Part shown: piece by piece, positions 49,215 to 58,994 of the stretch
How the letters are laid out: each line of letters opens with the position of its first letter
Position numbering within the stretch: the first letter of the stretch is position 1
Assembly: GCF_019511525.1 (NCBI RefSeq)
Contig: NZ_JAEUAT010000002.1
Span: 372,001 to 436,000, forward strand
Origin: Rhizobium cauense
Lineage (GTDB): Bacteria > Pseudomonadota > Alphaproteobacteria > Rhizobiales > Rhizobiaceae
Direction: 5' to 3'
Length of the DNA: 64,000 nt
Made by a program: the position numbers and the translations under genes
The notes under the pieces: generated by a model
Told to the model about the DNA's origin: nothing
Seen by the model: only the letters and a program-made list of their open reading frames with translations
Databases searched by the model: none

Positions 49215-49410
49215 GCATAAGAGATAAGCACTCCGCGTGAGGAGTCCGAGATACCCCATGATGCTCAGGTCCGCCGCATCTCCTGGGTCGTGGGGTCGGT
49301 CGGCTGGTTTGCAACATTAAGCGGTTCCTCGTGCCGCGTTGCTTGCCGGTCGACCCCCTTTCAAGAAAACGCCGTCCTTTCCGCATTTTCGGAAGGACGG
49401 CGTTCTTGTT
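49215..49410 (+). ncRNA. Probable small structured RNA between pleD and rpmG
   Basis: A series of potential helices fills this gap: ACTCC/GGAGT near 49230-49247; ACCCCA/TGGGGT around 49253-49296; a long irregular stem near 49293-49357 (GGGTCG, CGGC and GCAAC paired with GTTGC, GCCG and CGACCC) closing a GCGG/CCGC loop; and a very strong final hairpin at 49368-49404 (AACGCCGTCC... / ...GGACGGCGTT) flanked by CAAG/CTTG. A possible promoter is TTGATT (49181-49186) with AAATTA 17 bases on. No protein is encoded. Ends and identity are approximate, and it could match a known rhizobial sRNA family. Confidence 0.5.
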
Positions 49411-49446
49411 TCGGGCACGGACGTCAGCTCGCAAAGCCGGCAAACA

Positions 49447-49479
49447 AAAAGGCGCGCAGCCCTTGGGCGCGCGCCTTTT
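49447..49479 (-). terminator. Terminator of rpmG
   Basis: On the minus strand AAAAGGCGCGC pairs with GCGCGCCTTTT around an 11-base loop, and a U-run follows. It lies 22 bases after the rpmG stop. Confidence 0.85.
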
Positions 49480-49500
49480 GAAGAACATCAGATCAAGTGA

Positions 49501-49668
49501 TTACTTGATCTTGGTTTCCTTGAACTCGACATGCTTCTTAGCAATCGGGTCGTACTTGGTCTTCGTCATCTTGTCGGTCATCGTACGGCTGTTCTTCGTC
49601 GTGACGTAGAAGAAACCGGTGTCGGCCGTCGACAGCAGCTTGATCTTGATTGTGGTAGCCTTGGCCAT
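49501..49668 (-). CDS. rpmG: 50S ribosomal protein L33
   Basis: A 55-residue basic protein of the large ribosomal subunit. The translation runs [20 protein letters not shown], then [20 protein letters not shown] and [15 protein letters not shown], the standard alphaproteobacterial L33 without zinc-binding cysteines. It is a short gene with its own terminator. Confidence 0.97.
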   Translation of the reverse strand: MAKATTIKIKLLSTADTGFFYVTTKNSRTMTDKMTKTKYDPIAKKHVEFKETKIK

Positions 49669-49761
49669 GGTCGTCCTGCCTTTAATAAAATGAAAGCCGT
49701 GGCAGGCCGGATAGGCTCCACGGCAAATTCTGGCGCGAAACTACGAATCCCGCTCGAAAAG

Positions 49762-50946
49762 TCAAGCCCGCTTTCGGAGGAAAAGCAGTCTGACAGCGGA
49801 AAGCAGGGCATAAAGCCCGAAGAATCCGGCGATAGCCCAGGCAAAACCGTTGTTGCCGGCAACGTCGATGGCGGCGCCGATGACCTGCGGTCCGGCCACG
49901 GTGCCAACGGCGTAACAGAATACGAAGGCGGCGTTGGCCGCGGCGAGATCGGAGCCGGTCAGGCGAGAGCCGAGATGACTGAGCCCCACCGTGTAGAGGC
50001 CCGCGACACATCCGCCCCAGAAGAGCAGTACCGTGGCCATCAGAATCCAGCTGTGCGCCAGGACCGGCAGCATCAGGGAGCCGATCAGGCCCATGAAGGC
50101 CATGGCGGCCAACAGCGGTCGCTTGTCCTTCATGCGGTCCGAAAGCAGGCCGACCGGGATCTGGAAAATGACGTTGCCGATTCCCATGACAGTCAGCAGA
50201 AGGGCTGCCTGCGATTCGGTGAAAGCGGCCCGCACTGCATAGATCGGGAATAGCGCCAGGCCACCAGCCTCGACTGCCCCGAAGATGAAGACTGCGGCCG
50301 TCGCTGTCGGCACCAGGAAGACGTAGCGCATGAAATGGAGCTCGGGCTTCTCTTCGAGGACCGGGCTCTCATATCGCGCGATATAGATCGGGATGGCGGC
50401 AAGCAGGATGGCGCAGGCACCCACGGCAAACGGCAGCACTCCGTCGCTGCCGAGAATAGAGAAGAGCAGTGGCCCGCCCGCGAAACCGAGCGATAGGACG
50501 GTTGCATAGATGCCGAGCACGAAACCGCGCTTGGAAGGCGGCGAGGCAGCGTTGATCCAGAATTCCGACAGGATGAAGAGCGTCGTTGTCGCACCGTGAA
50601 AGGCGAAACGCAGCGGGAACCACATCCAGAAATCTTGGGCGTAGTAGAAGCCGAGGGCGCTGAATGCCGAGATCAACACCGCCCATATCATGGTTGGCGC
50701 CACACCGTACTTGTGCGCCAGTTTTGTGGTGATCGGAGCTGCCGCCATCGCCGCAATGCCGGCCATTGCTGTGTTCAGACCAATCAGCGTGGAGGGAATG
50801 CCGCGCTTCTCGAGGATGATGCTGAGAAGTGGAAGTCCCAGGCCGATCGCAATGCCGACAGCGGAAATGGACGAGACGGCTGCTACCAGCGAAGGCCAGT
50901 GAATTTCTTCGACATCGCCTGCTGTGCCGTTTCGCGGCTGAGACAT
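49762..50946 (-). CDS. MFS transporter
   Basis: A 394-residue inner-membrane protein with about 12 helices of the major facilitator superfamily. The loop after helix 2 (KLAHKYG) and the second-half equivalent (GLLSDRMKDKRPLL) match the MFS pattern. The ATG at 50946 has AAGGA upstream at good spacing and is preferred to an in-frame GTG 13 codons earlier. It resembles YcaD-like efflux proteins, but the substrate is unknown. Confidence 0.85.
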   Translation of the reverse strand: MSQPRNGTAGDVEEIHWPSLVAAVSSISAVGIAIGLGLPLLSIILEKRGIPSTLIGLNTAMAGIAAMAAAPITTKLAHKYGVAPTMIWAVLISAFSALGFYYAQDFWMWFPLRFAFHGATTTLFILSEFWINAASPPSKRGFVLGIYATVLSLGFAGGPLLFSILGSDGVLPFAVGACAILLAAIPIYIARYESPVLEEKPELHFMRYVFLVPTATAAVFIFGAVEAGGLALFPIYAVRAAFTESQAALLLTVMGIGNVIFQIPVGLLSDRMKDKRPLLAAMAFMGLIGSLMLPVLAHSWILMATVLLFWGGCVAGLYTVGLSHLGSRLTGSDLAAANAAFVFCYAVGTVAGPQVIGAAIDVAGNNGFAWAIAGFFGLYALLSAVRLLFLRKRA

Positions 50947-51125
50947 ATACGCATCCTTAGAGACCTGCTGCACAGAATCGCTCACCGCGAGGCACCATAG
51001 AAAGGCACGGTCGTACCAAATCCAAGTGACGGCCGTGCTTTACAGGATGAAACGCGCTGGCGGCAATAAGCTGGATGATCTTGAATTCGTATAGTCAAAG
51101 AACCCTACCGAAATACGTGAGATTT

Positions 51126-51156
51126 CGCCCCGCGGCGCCGAAGCGCCGTTGGGGCG
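51126..51156. terminator. GC-rich hairpin between DUF983 and MFS genes
   Basis: CGCCCC and CGGCGC pair with GCGCCG and GGGGCG around CGAA, interrupted by small bulges. It lies about 54 bases downstream of the DUF983 gene. No U-run follows, so termination is uncertain. Confidence 0.45.
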
Positions 51157-51209
51157 TGGCACTACACGTCAATTGTGTCGCGAAGGTGAAAGGGCAGGGC
51201 AGCGACCGC

Positions 51210-51665
51210 CTAACGTTTGCGGCCCGGTACCTCGTAAGCGTCGTGATCGTCGGTCTGGCCACCGAAGCCGTGCATCTTCAATGCCCACTGCAGGCCGATG
51301 ACACCGCCCTTGATCGGCTGGATGATAAGCAGTGTTGCCAGCAGCGTGATCGGCGTCCAGATCGCGAACGTCAGCCAGAGCGGCATCGGCCAAACGAGGT
51401 CGGTTGCCATATAGCCGCCGATGATGAGGTGGCCGATGACCACGATCGTAAGGTAGGGTGGCAGGTCATCCGAGCGATGGTGATGCATTGCTTCGCCGCA
51501 GGCGGCACAGTTGTCGACCGGCTTCAGGAAGCTCTTGAACAGCTTGCCGCTGCCGCAGGCAGGGCAGGTGTTCAGCATGCCGCGCTTGATAGAACGGCCG
51601 AGCGGACGTTCCACCTCCTCGCTTGCTCCGTAACGGATTGGCTGGTCGGTCGAGGTGGTCGTCAT
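51210..51665 (-). CDS. DUF983 family protein
   Basis: A 151-residue membrane protein of the DUF983 family. It starts with a two-pair Cys zinc motif (CPACGSGKLF ... CAACGEAMHHH), then two membrane helices (about 72-90 and 97-118). The family is common in alphaproteobacteria and has no known function. It lies 32 bases downstream of rnr in the same direction. Confidence 0.85.
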   Translation of the reverse strand: MTTTSTDQPIRYGASEEVERPLGRSIKRGMLNTCPACGSGKLFKSFLKPVDNCAACGEAMHHHRSDDLPPYLTIVVIGHLIIGGYMATDLVWPMPLWLTFAIWTPITLLATLLIIQPIKGGVIGLQWALKMHGFGGQTDDHDAYEVPGRKR

Positions 51666-51697
51666 CGCACGTTTCCTTTCGCGGCGTCCCTACACGC

Positions 51698-54070
51698 CTA
51701 TCGCCGCCCTCTTGGCGGCCTTGTTCCGGCCTGTTTGCGCGCGCGGCTTGCGTCGCGCCGGCCGGCCTTATGGAACGAACGTACAGCAGTGGGCATCTTT
51801 CGCCCTTCGCTGATCATCTCGAAACGAAGCGCACCGGCGAGCGGAATGGCTTCCGCAAGTTTCACCGTAACGCTGTCCCCCAGGCGATATCCAAGGCCGG
51901 TTTTCTCGCCAGACAGCGCCTGATGCGCCTCATCATAGATGAAGTAGTCCGTTCCGAGCGTAGATATAGGAATGAAGCCGTCCGCTCCATAGTCCGGCAG
52001 GGCGACAAATAGTCCCGATTTCGTCACGCCTCCTATGCGCCCTTCGAATTCCTCGCCGACACGACCGGCAAGATGATGCGCAATGAGACGATCGACCGTC
52101 TCGCGCTCTGCGGCCATGGCGCGGCGTTCGAAGGTCGAAATCTCGGCGGCAATATCGTCGAGTGCGGCTTCTTCGTCAGGTGTGATCCCACCTTCGCCAA
52201 AGCCGAGCGAGCCGACCAGCGCGCGGTGCACGATCAGGTCCGCGTAGCGGCGGATCGGCGAGGTGAAGTGCGCGTACTTCATCAGGTTCAGGCCAAAGTG
52301 CCCGATATTCTCCGGGCTGTAGATCGCCTGGCTCTGCGAGCGCAGCACCATCTCGTTGACCATCGTCTGGTGCGGCGTGTCATCCGCCTTGGCGAGGATC
52401 ATGTTGAAATTGTTGGCGCGCATGTTGCCGCCCTTGGGAAGCGATATGCCAAGCGTCGCCAGGAACTCGCGCAGCACTTCCTGCTTGGCGAGCGTCGGAC
52501 CGTCATGGATGCGGTAGATCAGGACCTGCCGCTTCTTCTCCAGCGTCTCGGCGGCCGAGACGTTGGCCTGGATCATCATTTCCTCGATCAGCTTGTGCGC
52601 GTCGAGCCGCGGCGGCACGAAGACGCGATCCACGGTGCCGTCGGGCTTCAGCAGGATCTTGCGTTCCGGCATGTCGAGTTCGAGCGGCTGACGACGCTCG
52701 CGGCCGCGCGTCATGATCCGATAGGCGTTCCAGAGCGGCTTCAGGATCGGTTCGAGAAGCGGTCCGGTCTTGTCGTCGGGTGTGCCGTCGATCGCCGCCT
52801 GCGCCTGCTGATAGGAGAGCTTTGCGGCGCTCTTCATCATTACACGATGGAAAGTATGGCCGATTTTGCGGCCTTCCTTCGAAAACATCATCCGAACGGC
52901 AAGCGCCGGGCGATCCTGACCTTCTCTCAGCGAGCACAGATCGTTCGAGATGCGCTCGGGCAGCATCGGCACAACCCGGTCGGGGAAATATACTGAGTTG
53001 CCGCGCTTCAGGGCTTCGCGATCGAGCGGAGAGTTCGGGCGTACGTAATAGGAGACATCAGCGATGGCGACGGTAACGATGACACCATCAGGATTGTCGG
53101 GCGACGGGTCCGCCTCGGCATAGACGGCATCGTCATGGTCCTTCGCGTCAGCCGGATCGATGGTGATGAGCGGCACATCGCGCCAGTCCTCACGATGCGA
53201 CATCGTCGCAGGCTTGGCATCGTCAGCTTCGGCGACAACGGCAGGCGGGAATATGTATGGGATACCGTGTGCATGGATGGCGATCATCGAGATCGCCTTC
53301 TCGGATGCAACGGAGCCTACAACAGACAGCACCTTGGCACGGGGCAGGCCGAAGCGACCAAGACGGGCGACTTCGACCTCGACAAGATCACCATCCTTGG
53401 CCTCGCCCTTGTACTCGGGGTCGATCACCATTTCCTCGCCGCGCCGTTCGATCGGCAGCAGACGACCGGCTCCGCCCGGGGCATCCTTGAAGACGCCGAG
53501 CAGGGCGCCACGGCGCTTGTCCAGAACCTTGATGATGCGCGCGGTGTAGGCCGGACCGCCGCGATCGGCGGCCGGAAAGATCTTCGCCAGGATACGGTCG
53601 CCCATGCCGGCAACGGGAGCCTTGCCCTTGCCGTTGCGCCCCGCGGGAGATGTCGATTGGCGAATAGCGACAGCAGGTGCAACGCCCTGATCATCCGGCC
53701 ACTCCGCCGGGCGGCCGATCAGTTCGCCGTCCTTGTCGCGTGTCGTGATGTCGAGCACTGTGACCGGCGGCAATGCGCCCGGTCGGATCAGCGACTTGCG
53801 CGTCTTCTGGAGCATTCCTTCCTGCTCCAGTTCGCGCAGGAGGTGTTTCAGCTCGACCCGGCTTTCGCCTTTCAGCCCGAAGGCTTTTGCCAGCTCGCGC
53901 TTCGATGCTTTTTGCGGATGGTCGGCAATGAACCGCAGAATCACTTCGCGAGAGGGTAAGGCCCCATGGGCGATGTTCAGCGGCTCGGCTGCGGGTTGCT
54001 GGCTGGCGCGTCCGATCTTGCCGGGACGCTTGCCCATGCCCTTCATTCTTTCCCGCGGGATTTTGCTCAC
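51698..54070 (-). CDS. rnr: Ribonuclease R
   Basis: A 790-residue 3'-5' exoribonuclease of the RNase II/R family that degrades structured RNA. It has an N-terminal winged-helix region (REVILRFIADHPQKASKREL), cold-shock-type OB domains, the catalytic RNB motif DPADAKDHDDAVYAE, and an S1 domain near the C-terminus (GRIGGVTKSGLFVALPDYGADG) followed by a basic tail. Its start overlaps the topA stop by four bases (ATGA), so the two are translationally coupled. Confidence 0.96.
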   Translation of the reverse strand: MSKIPRERMKGMGKRPGKIGRASQQPAAEPLNIAHGALPSREVILRFIADHPQKASKRELAKAFGLKGESRVELKHLLRELEQEGMLQKTRKSLIRPGALPPVTVLDITTRDKDGELIGRPAEWPDDQGVAPAVAIRQSTSPAGRNGKGKAPVAGMGDRILAKIFPAADRGGPAYTARIIKVLDKRRGALLGVFKDAPGGAGRLLPIERRGEEMVIDPEYKGEAKDGDLVEVEVARLGRFGLPRAKVLSVVGSVASEKAISMIAIHAHGIPYIFPPAVVAEADDAKPATMSHREDWRDVPLITIDPADAKDHDDAVYAEADPSPDNPDGVIVTVAIADVSYYVRPNSPLDREALKRGNSVYFPDRVVPMLPERISNDLCSLREGQDRPALAVRMMFSKEGRKIGHTFHRVMMKSAAKLSYQQAQAAIDGTPDDKTGPLLEPILKPLWNAYRIMTRGRERRQPLELDMPERKILLKPDGTVDRVFVPPRLDAHKLIEEMMIQANVSAAETLEKKRQVLIYRIHDGPTLAKQEVLREFLATLGISLPKGGNMRANNFNMILAKADDTPHQTMVNEMVLRSQSQAIYSPENIGHFGLNLMKYAHFTSPIRRYADLIVHRALVGSLGFGEGGITPDEEAALDDIAAEISTFERRAMAAERETVDRLIAHHLAGRVGEEFEGRIGGVTKSGLFVALPDYGADGFIPISTLGTDYFIYDEAHQALSGEKTGLGYRLGDSVTVKLAEAIPLAGALRFEMISEGRKMPTAVRSFHKAGRRDASRARKQAGTRPPRGRR

Positions 54071-56727
54071 TCTTTGCTCTTTTTCGTCTTTGCCGGCGCC
54101 TTGGCTTTCGCCGCCTTCGGCTTGGCGGCGGTCTTCGTCGTCTTGGTTTCAGCCGCCGCGGCTTTCGCCTTCGGTTTTGCCTTGCTCTTCGATGCCGGTG
54201 CCTTGCCAGCCTTGGCGGCGATCAGCGCCAGCGCTTCTTCGACAGTCAGGGCCTGCGGATCGGTGCCCTTCGGCAGTGTCGCATTGACCTTCCCCCAGTT
54301 GACATAGGGGCCGTACTTGCCGTCGCGAACCGTGATTGCGCCACCATCCGGATGGTCGCCCAGTTCCTTCAACGCTGCGGCAGCAGTCCGGCCGCGTCCG
54401 GCAGGTCCCTTGCTCGCCTTGTCGGCAATCACGGTCACAGCGCGGTTGAGGCCGATCGAGAAGACGTCTTCGACGCTTTCGAGGTTGGCGTAGCCGCCGT
54501 CGTGCAACAGGAATGGCCCATAGCGACCGATGCCGGAAGAAATCATCTTGCCGGTTTCCGGATGTTTGCCGATGTCGCGTGGCAGCGAAATCAGCGCCAT
54601 CGCCTTTTCATAATCGATGTCCTCTGGCTTCCAACCCTTCGGCAGCGAAGAACGCTTGGCTTCCTTGCCGTCTCCACGCTGGATGTAGGGACCGAAACGC
54701 CCCGAACGTAGGGTCAATTCTTCGCCGGTCACGGGATCGGTACCGAGGTTCTTGGGCTCGTTCAGCGCAACGCCTTCGGCTTCCGAACCGCCCTCCGAGG
54801 AGAGCTGGCGCGTATAGTTGCATTCAGGGTAGTTTGAGCAGCCGACAAAGGCGCCGTACTTGCCGAGCTTCAGCGAAAGATTGCCTGTGCCACAGACCTG
54901 GCAAATGCGCGGATCGCCGCCATCTTCGCGCTTCGGGAAAACGAGTGGCGCCAGCGCTTCGTTGAGCGAGTCGAGAACGTTGGTGACGCGAAGTTCCTTC
55001 GTATCCTCGATCTGGGAGAAGAAATCCTTCCAGAAATCGCGTAGCACCTGTTTCCAGTTCAACTCCCCGGCCGAGATCCGGTCGAGCTTCTCTTCAAGGT
55101 CTGCCGTAAAGTCGTACTCGACGTACTTGGTGAAGAAGCTTTCGAGGAAGGCCGTCACCAGCCGGCCCTTGGCCTGCGGAATGAGCTTGCGCTTATCGAT
55201 GGTTACATATTCGCGATCCCGCAGCGTCGCCAGAGTCGCAGCGTAAGTCGACGGACGGCCGATCCCGAGCTCTTCCATCTTCTTGATCAGAGATGCTTCC
55301 GAATAGCGCGGTGGCGGCTCGGTAAAGTGTTGGGTCGAATTGATCTTCTGCTTCGCAAGGTTTTCGCGAGCGTTGATCTCGGGCAGGCGACCATCCTCGT
55401 CACCGTCATCGCTCTGTTCGCCATCTTCCTTCTGGTCGGTATAGGCGGCGATGAAGCCGTCGAAACGGATCACCGAGCCGACGGCGCGCAGACCGGCTTT
55501 CTCGCCCTTGTTGTCGGCGGTGATCTCAGCCGTGGTACGCTCGATTTCAGCCGAGGCCATCTGGCTCGCGATGCCGCGCTTCCAGACAAGGTCGTAAAGC
55601 CTCAACTGGTCGGCATCGAGGAACTGCCGCACGCGGTCGGGCGAGCGATTGAAATCGGTCGGGCGGATCGCCTCGTGTGCTTCCTGGGCGTTCTTGGCCT
55701 TGGTGGAATAGAAGCGAGCCTTCTCCGGCAGATAGCGTTGGCCGAATTGATCGACGATTGCGCTCCGCGCCGCATCGATGGCTTCGGGCGCCATCTGAAC
55801 GCCGTCCGTACGCATGTAGGTGATCAGACCGACCGTCTCGCCGCCGATGTCGACACCCTCGTAGAGCTTCTGGGCAACCTGCATGGTCCGGGACGCGGAA
55901 AAGCCGAGCTTCGAGGACGCCGCCTGCTGCAGCGTGGAGGTTGTGAAGGGTGGTCCTGGGTTGCGCTTGACGGGCTTTGCCTCGACCGTGTCGACGACGT
56001 AGGTCGCACCTTCCAGAAGCGCCTTGAGCTTGCCGGCTTCTTCGCCGTTCGCAATCGAGCGAGGCTGCAACCGCTTGCCATTCGCCGCAACCAGTTTCGC
56101 TTCAAACTCGTCGCCTCGCGGCGTCTTCAGGAGAGCCGAGAGGTTCCAGTATTCCTCCGAAATGAAGCGTTCGATTTCGGATTCGCGATCGCAGACAAGG
56201 CGCAGCGCAACTGACTGAACGCGGCCTGCCGAACGTGCGCCGGGAAGCTTGCGCCACAGAACCGGCGAGAGGTTGAAGCCGACAAGATAATCGAGGGCGC
56301 GGCGGGCAAGATACGCATCAACCAGCGGCACGTCGATGTCGCGCGGATCGGCCATGGCGTCGAGGACGGCCTTCTTCGTGATCGCGTTGAAGACGACCCG
56401 CTTTACGGTCTTGCCGTTCAGGACGCGCTTTTTGTTCAGCATGTCGAGGACGTGCCAGGAAATCGCTTCACCTTCGCGATCCGGGTCGGTTGCGAGGAAC
56501 AGGCCGTCGGACGACTTCACCGCATCGGCGATGTCCTTGATCCGCTTGGCCGATGCGCCATCGACCTCCCACAACATCTCGAAATCCTGATCCGGAAGAA
56601 CAGAGCCGTCCTTGGCAGGCAGATCGCGGACATGGCCAAAGGAGGCGAGCACCTTGTATCCGGAGCCCAGATACTTGTTGATCGTCTTAGCCTTGGCAGG
56701 CGATTCCACCACTACAACATTCATCAT
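54067..56727 (-). CDS. topA: DNA topoisomerase I
   Basis: An 886-residue type IA topoisomerase that relaxes negative supercoils. The Toprim domain starts VVVESPAKAKTINKYLGSGY, and the active-site Tyr is in GLITYMRTDG. One C-terminal four-Cys zinc element is seen (CQVCGTGNLSLKLGKYGAF ... CSNYPEC), followed by several topoisomerase C-terminal repeats and an Ala/Lys-rich tail of about 50 residues. Two adjacent ATGs (56727 and 56724) are possible. Confidence 0.97.
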   Translation of the reverse strand: MMNVVVVESPAKAKTINKYLGSGYKVLASFGHVRDLPAKDGSVLPDQDFEMLWEVDGASAKRIKDIADAVKSSDGLFLATDPDREGEAISWHVLDMLNKKRVLNGKTVKRVVFNAITKKAVLDAMADPRDIDVPLVDAYLARRALDYLVGFNLSPVLWRKLPGARSAGRVQSVALRLVCDRESEIERFISEEYWNLSALLKTPRGDEFEAKLVAANGKRLQPRSIANGEEAGKLKALLEGATYVVDTVEAKPVKRNPGPPFTTSTLQQAASSKLGFSASRTMQVAQKLYEGVDIGGETVGLITYMRTDGVQMAPEAIDAARSAIVDQFGQRYLPEKARFYSTKAKNAQEAHEAIRPTDFNRSPDRVRQFLDADQLRLYDLVWKRGIASQMASAEIERTTAEITADNKGEKAGLRAVGSVIRFDGFIAAYTDQKEDGEQSDDGDEDGRLPEINARENLAKQKINSTQHFTEPPPRYSEASLIKKMEELGIGRPSTYAATLATLRDREYVTIDKRKLIPQAKGRLVTAFLESFFTKYVEYDFTADLEEKLDRISAGELNWKQVLRDFWKDFFSQIEDTKELRVTNVLDSLNEALAPLVFPKREDGGDPRICQVCGTGNLSLKLGKYGAFVGCSNYPECNYTRQLSSEGGSEAEGVALNEPKNLGTDPVTGEELTLRSGRFGPYIQRGDGKEAKRSSLPKGWKPEDIDYEKAMALISLPRDIGKHPETGKMISSGIGRYGPFLLHDGGYANLESVEDVFSIGLNRAVTVIADKASKGPAGRGRTAAAALKELGDHPDGGAITVRDGKYGPYVNWGKVNATLPKGTDPQALTVEEALALIAAKAGKAPASKSKAKPKAKAAAAETKTTKTAAKPKAAKAKAPAKTKKSKE

Positions 56728-56981
56728 GATTCTCTAAAAAATGTGCCAGGCGGGCGGATAAGCTAATGGAATCCCTGCCGCGCCAAGATAACCGGTTCTT
56801 CGACATGGACAGGGAAATCGTTTCGGTCAAGTGGTTTGACCTCATTTTTGCGCATTACAACGCGTTGCAACCAATGCGAGATAGTAAACGTATTGCAATT
56901 TCTGATAATTGAGGTATCGTTTTTGAAGTGTGGTTCGGGCTTGCCGAAAGGCAGCGTTTCTCTTTTCTCAGAGACTATCCC

Positions 56982-57161
56982 ATGGCGCCCAAGTTCGCAA
57001 AGAAAGATACCGGACGATCCGGCTCGCATGAGAACATCGCCTTTATCAGGCAGATGCTCGCTGAGTTGCGGCGAGTGGCGGAAAAGGAGAACGCCGATAT
57101 GCTGTGCTATCTTATTGAGATGGCCTACGTGGAGGCTGGCGATCTGCAGGCCCGCATGTAG
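56982..57161 (+). CDS. Conserved small hypothetical protein
   Basis: A 59-residue soluble helical protein (MAPKFAKKDTGRSGSHENIA ... LIEMAYVEAGDLQARM). I recognise its pattern as a small conserved protein of rhizobia but know no function. The ATG at 56982 is preferred; the frame extends 18 codons upstream. It lies divergent from topA and ends five bases before the convergent dprA stop. Confidence 0.65.
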   Translation: MAPKFAKKDTGRSGSHENIAFIRQMLAELRRVAEKENADMLCYLIEMAYVEAGDLQARM

Positions 57162-57166
57162 GGATC

Positions 57167-58315
57167 TCAATCGCCCATCGCAAGTGAGACGAAGCCGCCG
57201 GGATGGCGATGAAGCCGTCCGGCGATATCGAGCTCCAGCAGGACAAGGTAGACCGACGACGCTGGCAGACCGGTGTGGCGGATGATGTCGTCGATCTCGA
57301 CAGGTGTCGGGCCGAGCGCATCGACGATAAGCGAACGATCGGATTCGCCAGGCGGAAGCATGGAACGCCCTTCCTGGCGCTCCGGCTCCTCGGCGACCGG
57401 CGCCGAGTAGCGCTCGATCTGCGAGAGTGGTGCCAGCGCTTCGGTGACGTCGTCCGGCGACGTGACAATCATCGCACCGTCTTTAAGCAGTCCATTGGTG
57501 CCGTGACAGCGCGGATCGAGCGGCGAACCGGGTACCGCAAAGACCAGCCTGCCGAATTCGCCGGCCAGCCTTGCCGTGATCAGCGAGCCCGAGCGCATCG
57601 CCGCCTCGACAACAACGACGCCCAACGAAACGCCGGCGATGAGCCGGTTTCGGCGTGGAAAGTCGCGTGCCCGCGGTTCCCAGCCGAACGGCATCTCACT
57701 GATGGCGAGCCCATTGCCGTTCCAGATATCGTCAAGCAGACCGGCATTTTCCGGCGGGTAGGGCTGATCCAGTCCCCCTGCCATGGCGGCTACGGTTCCG
57801 CTGTCGAGGCTCGCGCGATGCGCTGCCGTATCGATGCCACGCGCAAGGCCGGAAACGACGACATAGCCTGCCTGGCCGCATTGGCGCGCAATTGTCGCGG
57901 CGAACTTGGCACCGCTGATAGACGCGTTGCGGGAGCCGACGATGCCGACGGCCGGCTGCGAGGAAACGGAGAGATTGCCTTTGGCTGCGAGCAACGGCGG
58001 AGCGCCGTCGATTTGCTTCAGCGCTTGGGGATAGTCCGGCTCGCCGATGCCGACGAACTGGGCGCCGAAGCGCCGCGCGGCCTCCAACTCCTTGTGCGCC
58101 TCGCTTTCCGTTGCAATCCGGATGGAGCGCGTGGCCCCACCACGCGCCGAGAGTTCGGGCAGGGCGGCCAAAGCCGTCTCTGCGGATCCGAAATGATTGA
58201 TGAGGTCGCGAAAGGTTGCCGGCCCAACGTTGTCGGAGCGGATGAGACGCAGCCACGCGATGCGTTGGCGTTCCGTCAGCGCAATTCCTTTTGGCCTTGC
58301 GCTGCGAGCGTCCAT
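57167..58315 (-). CDS. dprA: DNA-processing protein DprA
   Basis: A 382-residue Rossmann-fold protein that loads RecA onto single-stranded DNA during transformation. The core motifs [45 protein letters not shown] and SLVVEAA-like ([14 protein letters not shown]) are present, plus a C-terminal winged-helix domain. The start follows plsY by a single base, a common arrangement in this order. Confidence 0.94.
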   Translation of the reverse strand: MDARSARPKGIALTERQRIAWLRLIRSDNVGPATFRDLINHFGSAETALAALPELSARGGATRSIRIATESEAHKELEAARRFGAQFVGIGEPDYPQALKQIDGAPPLLAAKGNLSVSSQPAVGIVGSRNASISGAKFAATIARQCGQAGYVVVSGLARGIDTAAHRASLDSGTVAAMAGGLDQPYPPENAGLLDDIWNGNGLAISEMPFGWEPRARDFPRRNRLIAGVSLGVVVVEAAMRSGSLITARLAGEFGRLVFAVPGSPLDPRCHGTNGLLKDGAMIVTSPDDVTEALAPLSQIERYSAPVAEEPERQEGRSMLPPGESDRSLIVDALGPTPVEIDDIIRHTGLPASSVYLVLLELDIAGRLHRHPGGFVSLAMGD

Positions 58316-58316
58316 T

Positions 58317-58937
58317 CTATCCCTTCGCCCCGATCTTGCTTTCCGTCCCGCTCATCAGGCGAGAGATGTTGGCCTTGTGCTTCCAGTAGGAGATCACGGT
58401 CATGATCGCCATAACGGCTGCAACCTTCTCGGCGCCCAGTATCCACAATGCAACCGGAATGACAAGCATTGCAACCAGTGCGGCAAGCGAGGAGTACCGG
58501 GTCGTGAAAGCGACAGCCAGCCAGACCACGGCGAAAGCCAGGACCATGATCGGCGCGACGCCGAGCAGCGTCCCGATGTAAGTGGCAACACCCTTGCCGC
58601 CCTTGAAGCCGATCCAGATCGGGAAGAGGTGACCGATGAAGGCGAAGAAACCCGCGATCAGCGCTGCTTCGTTGCCCAGGAAATAGCCGACGATCCAGGC
58701 TGCGGCCGATGCCTTCAGCGCATCGAGAAGGAGCGTTGCGGCTGCAAGCTTCTTGTTGCCCGTTCTGAGCACGTTGGTCGCGCCGATATTGCCAGACCCG
58801 ATACTGCGGACGTCGCCAAGCCCGGCCGCTTTCGTCAGGATCAGGCCGAACGGGATGGAGCCGAGCAGGTAGCCGATAGCGGCCGCCGCCAACGCGATCG
58901 GTAGCGTGATCTGCCACGTCATGAGATTCGAGACCAT
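58317..58937 (-). CDS. plsY: Glycerol-3-phosphate acyltransferase PlsY
   Basis: A 206-residue inner-membrane enzyme with about five helices that transfers acyl groups from acyl-phosphate to glycerol-3-phosphate, the first step of phospholipid synthesis. The three motifs are visible: [51 protein letters not shown], and the distal KHKANISRL. The ATG at 58937 has AGGAGG upstream; a 58-codon frame extension upstream is not supported. Confidence 0.96.
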   Translation of the reverse strand: MVSNLMTWQITLPIALAAAAIGYLLGSIPFGLILTKAAGLGDVRSIGSGNIGATNVLRTGNKKLAAATLLLDALKASAAAWIVGYFLGNEAALIAGFFAFIGHLFPIWIGFKGGKGVATYIGTLLGVAPIMVLAFAVVWLAVAFTTRYSSLAALVAMLVIPVALWILGAEKVAAVMAIMTVISYWKHKANISRLMSGTESKIGAKG

Positions 58938-58944
58938 GTTGCCT

Positions 58945-58994
58945 CCTGTGTGAGTATGTCTTGATTTAACCTGTGTGAGTATGTCTTGATTTAA
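58945..58994. repeat. Perfect tandem duplication of 25 bases
   Basis: CCTGTGTGAGTATGTCTTGA followed by TTTAA occurs twice back to back (58945-58969 and 58970-58994). The second copy covers the end of the dihydroorotase-like gene including its stop, and the first copy ends eight bases before the plsY start. This suggests a recent slip duplication in the 53-base gap. Confidence 0.95.

Noticed and set aside
53135..53959. A 274-codon plus-strand frame
   Set aside because: It is the complement of rnr, whose catalytic motif is intact.
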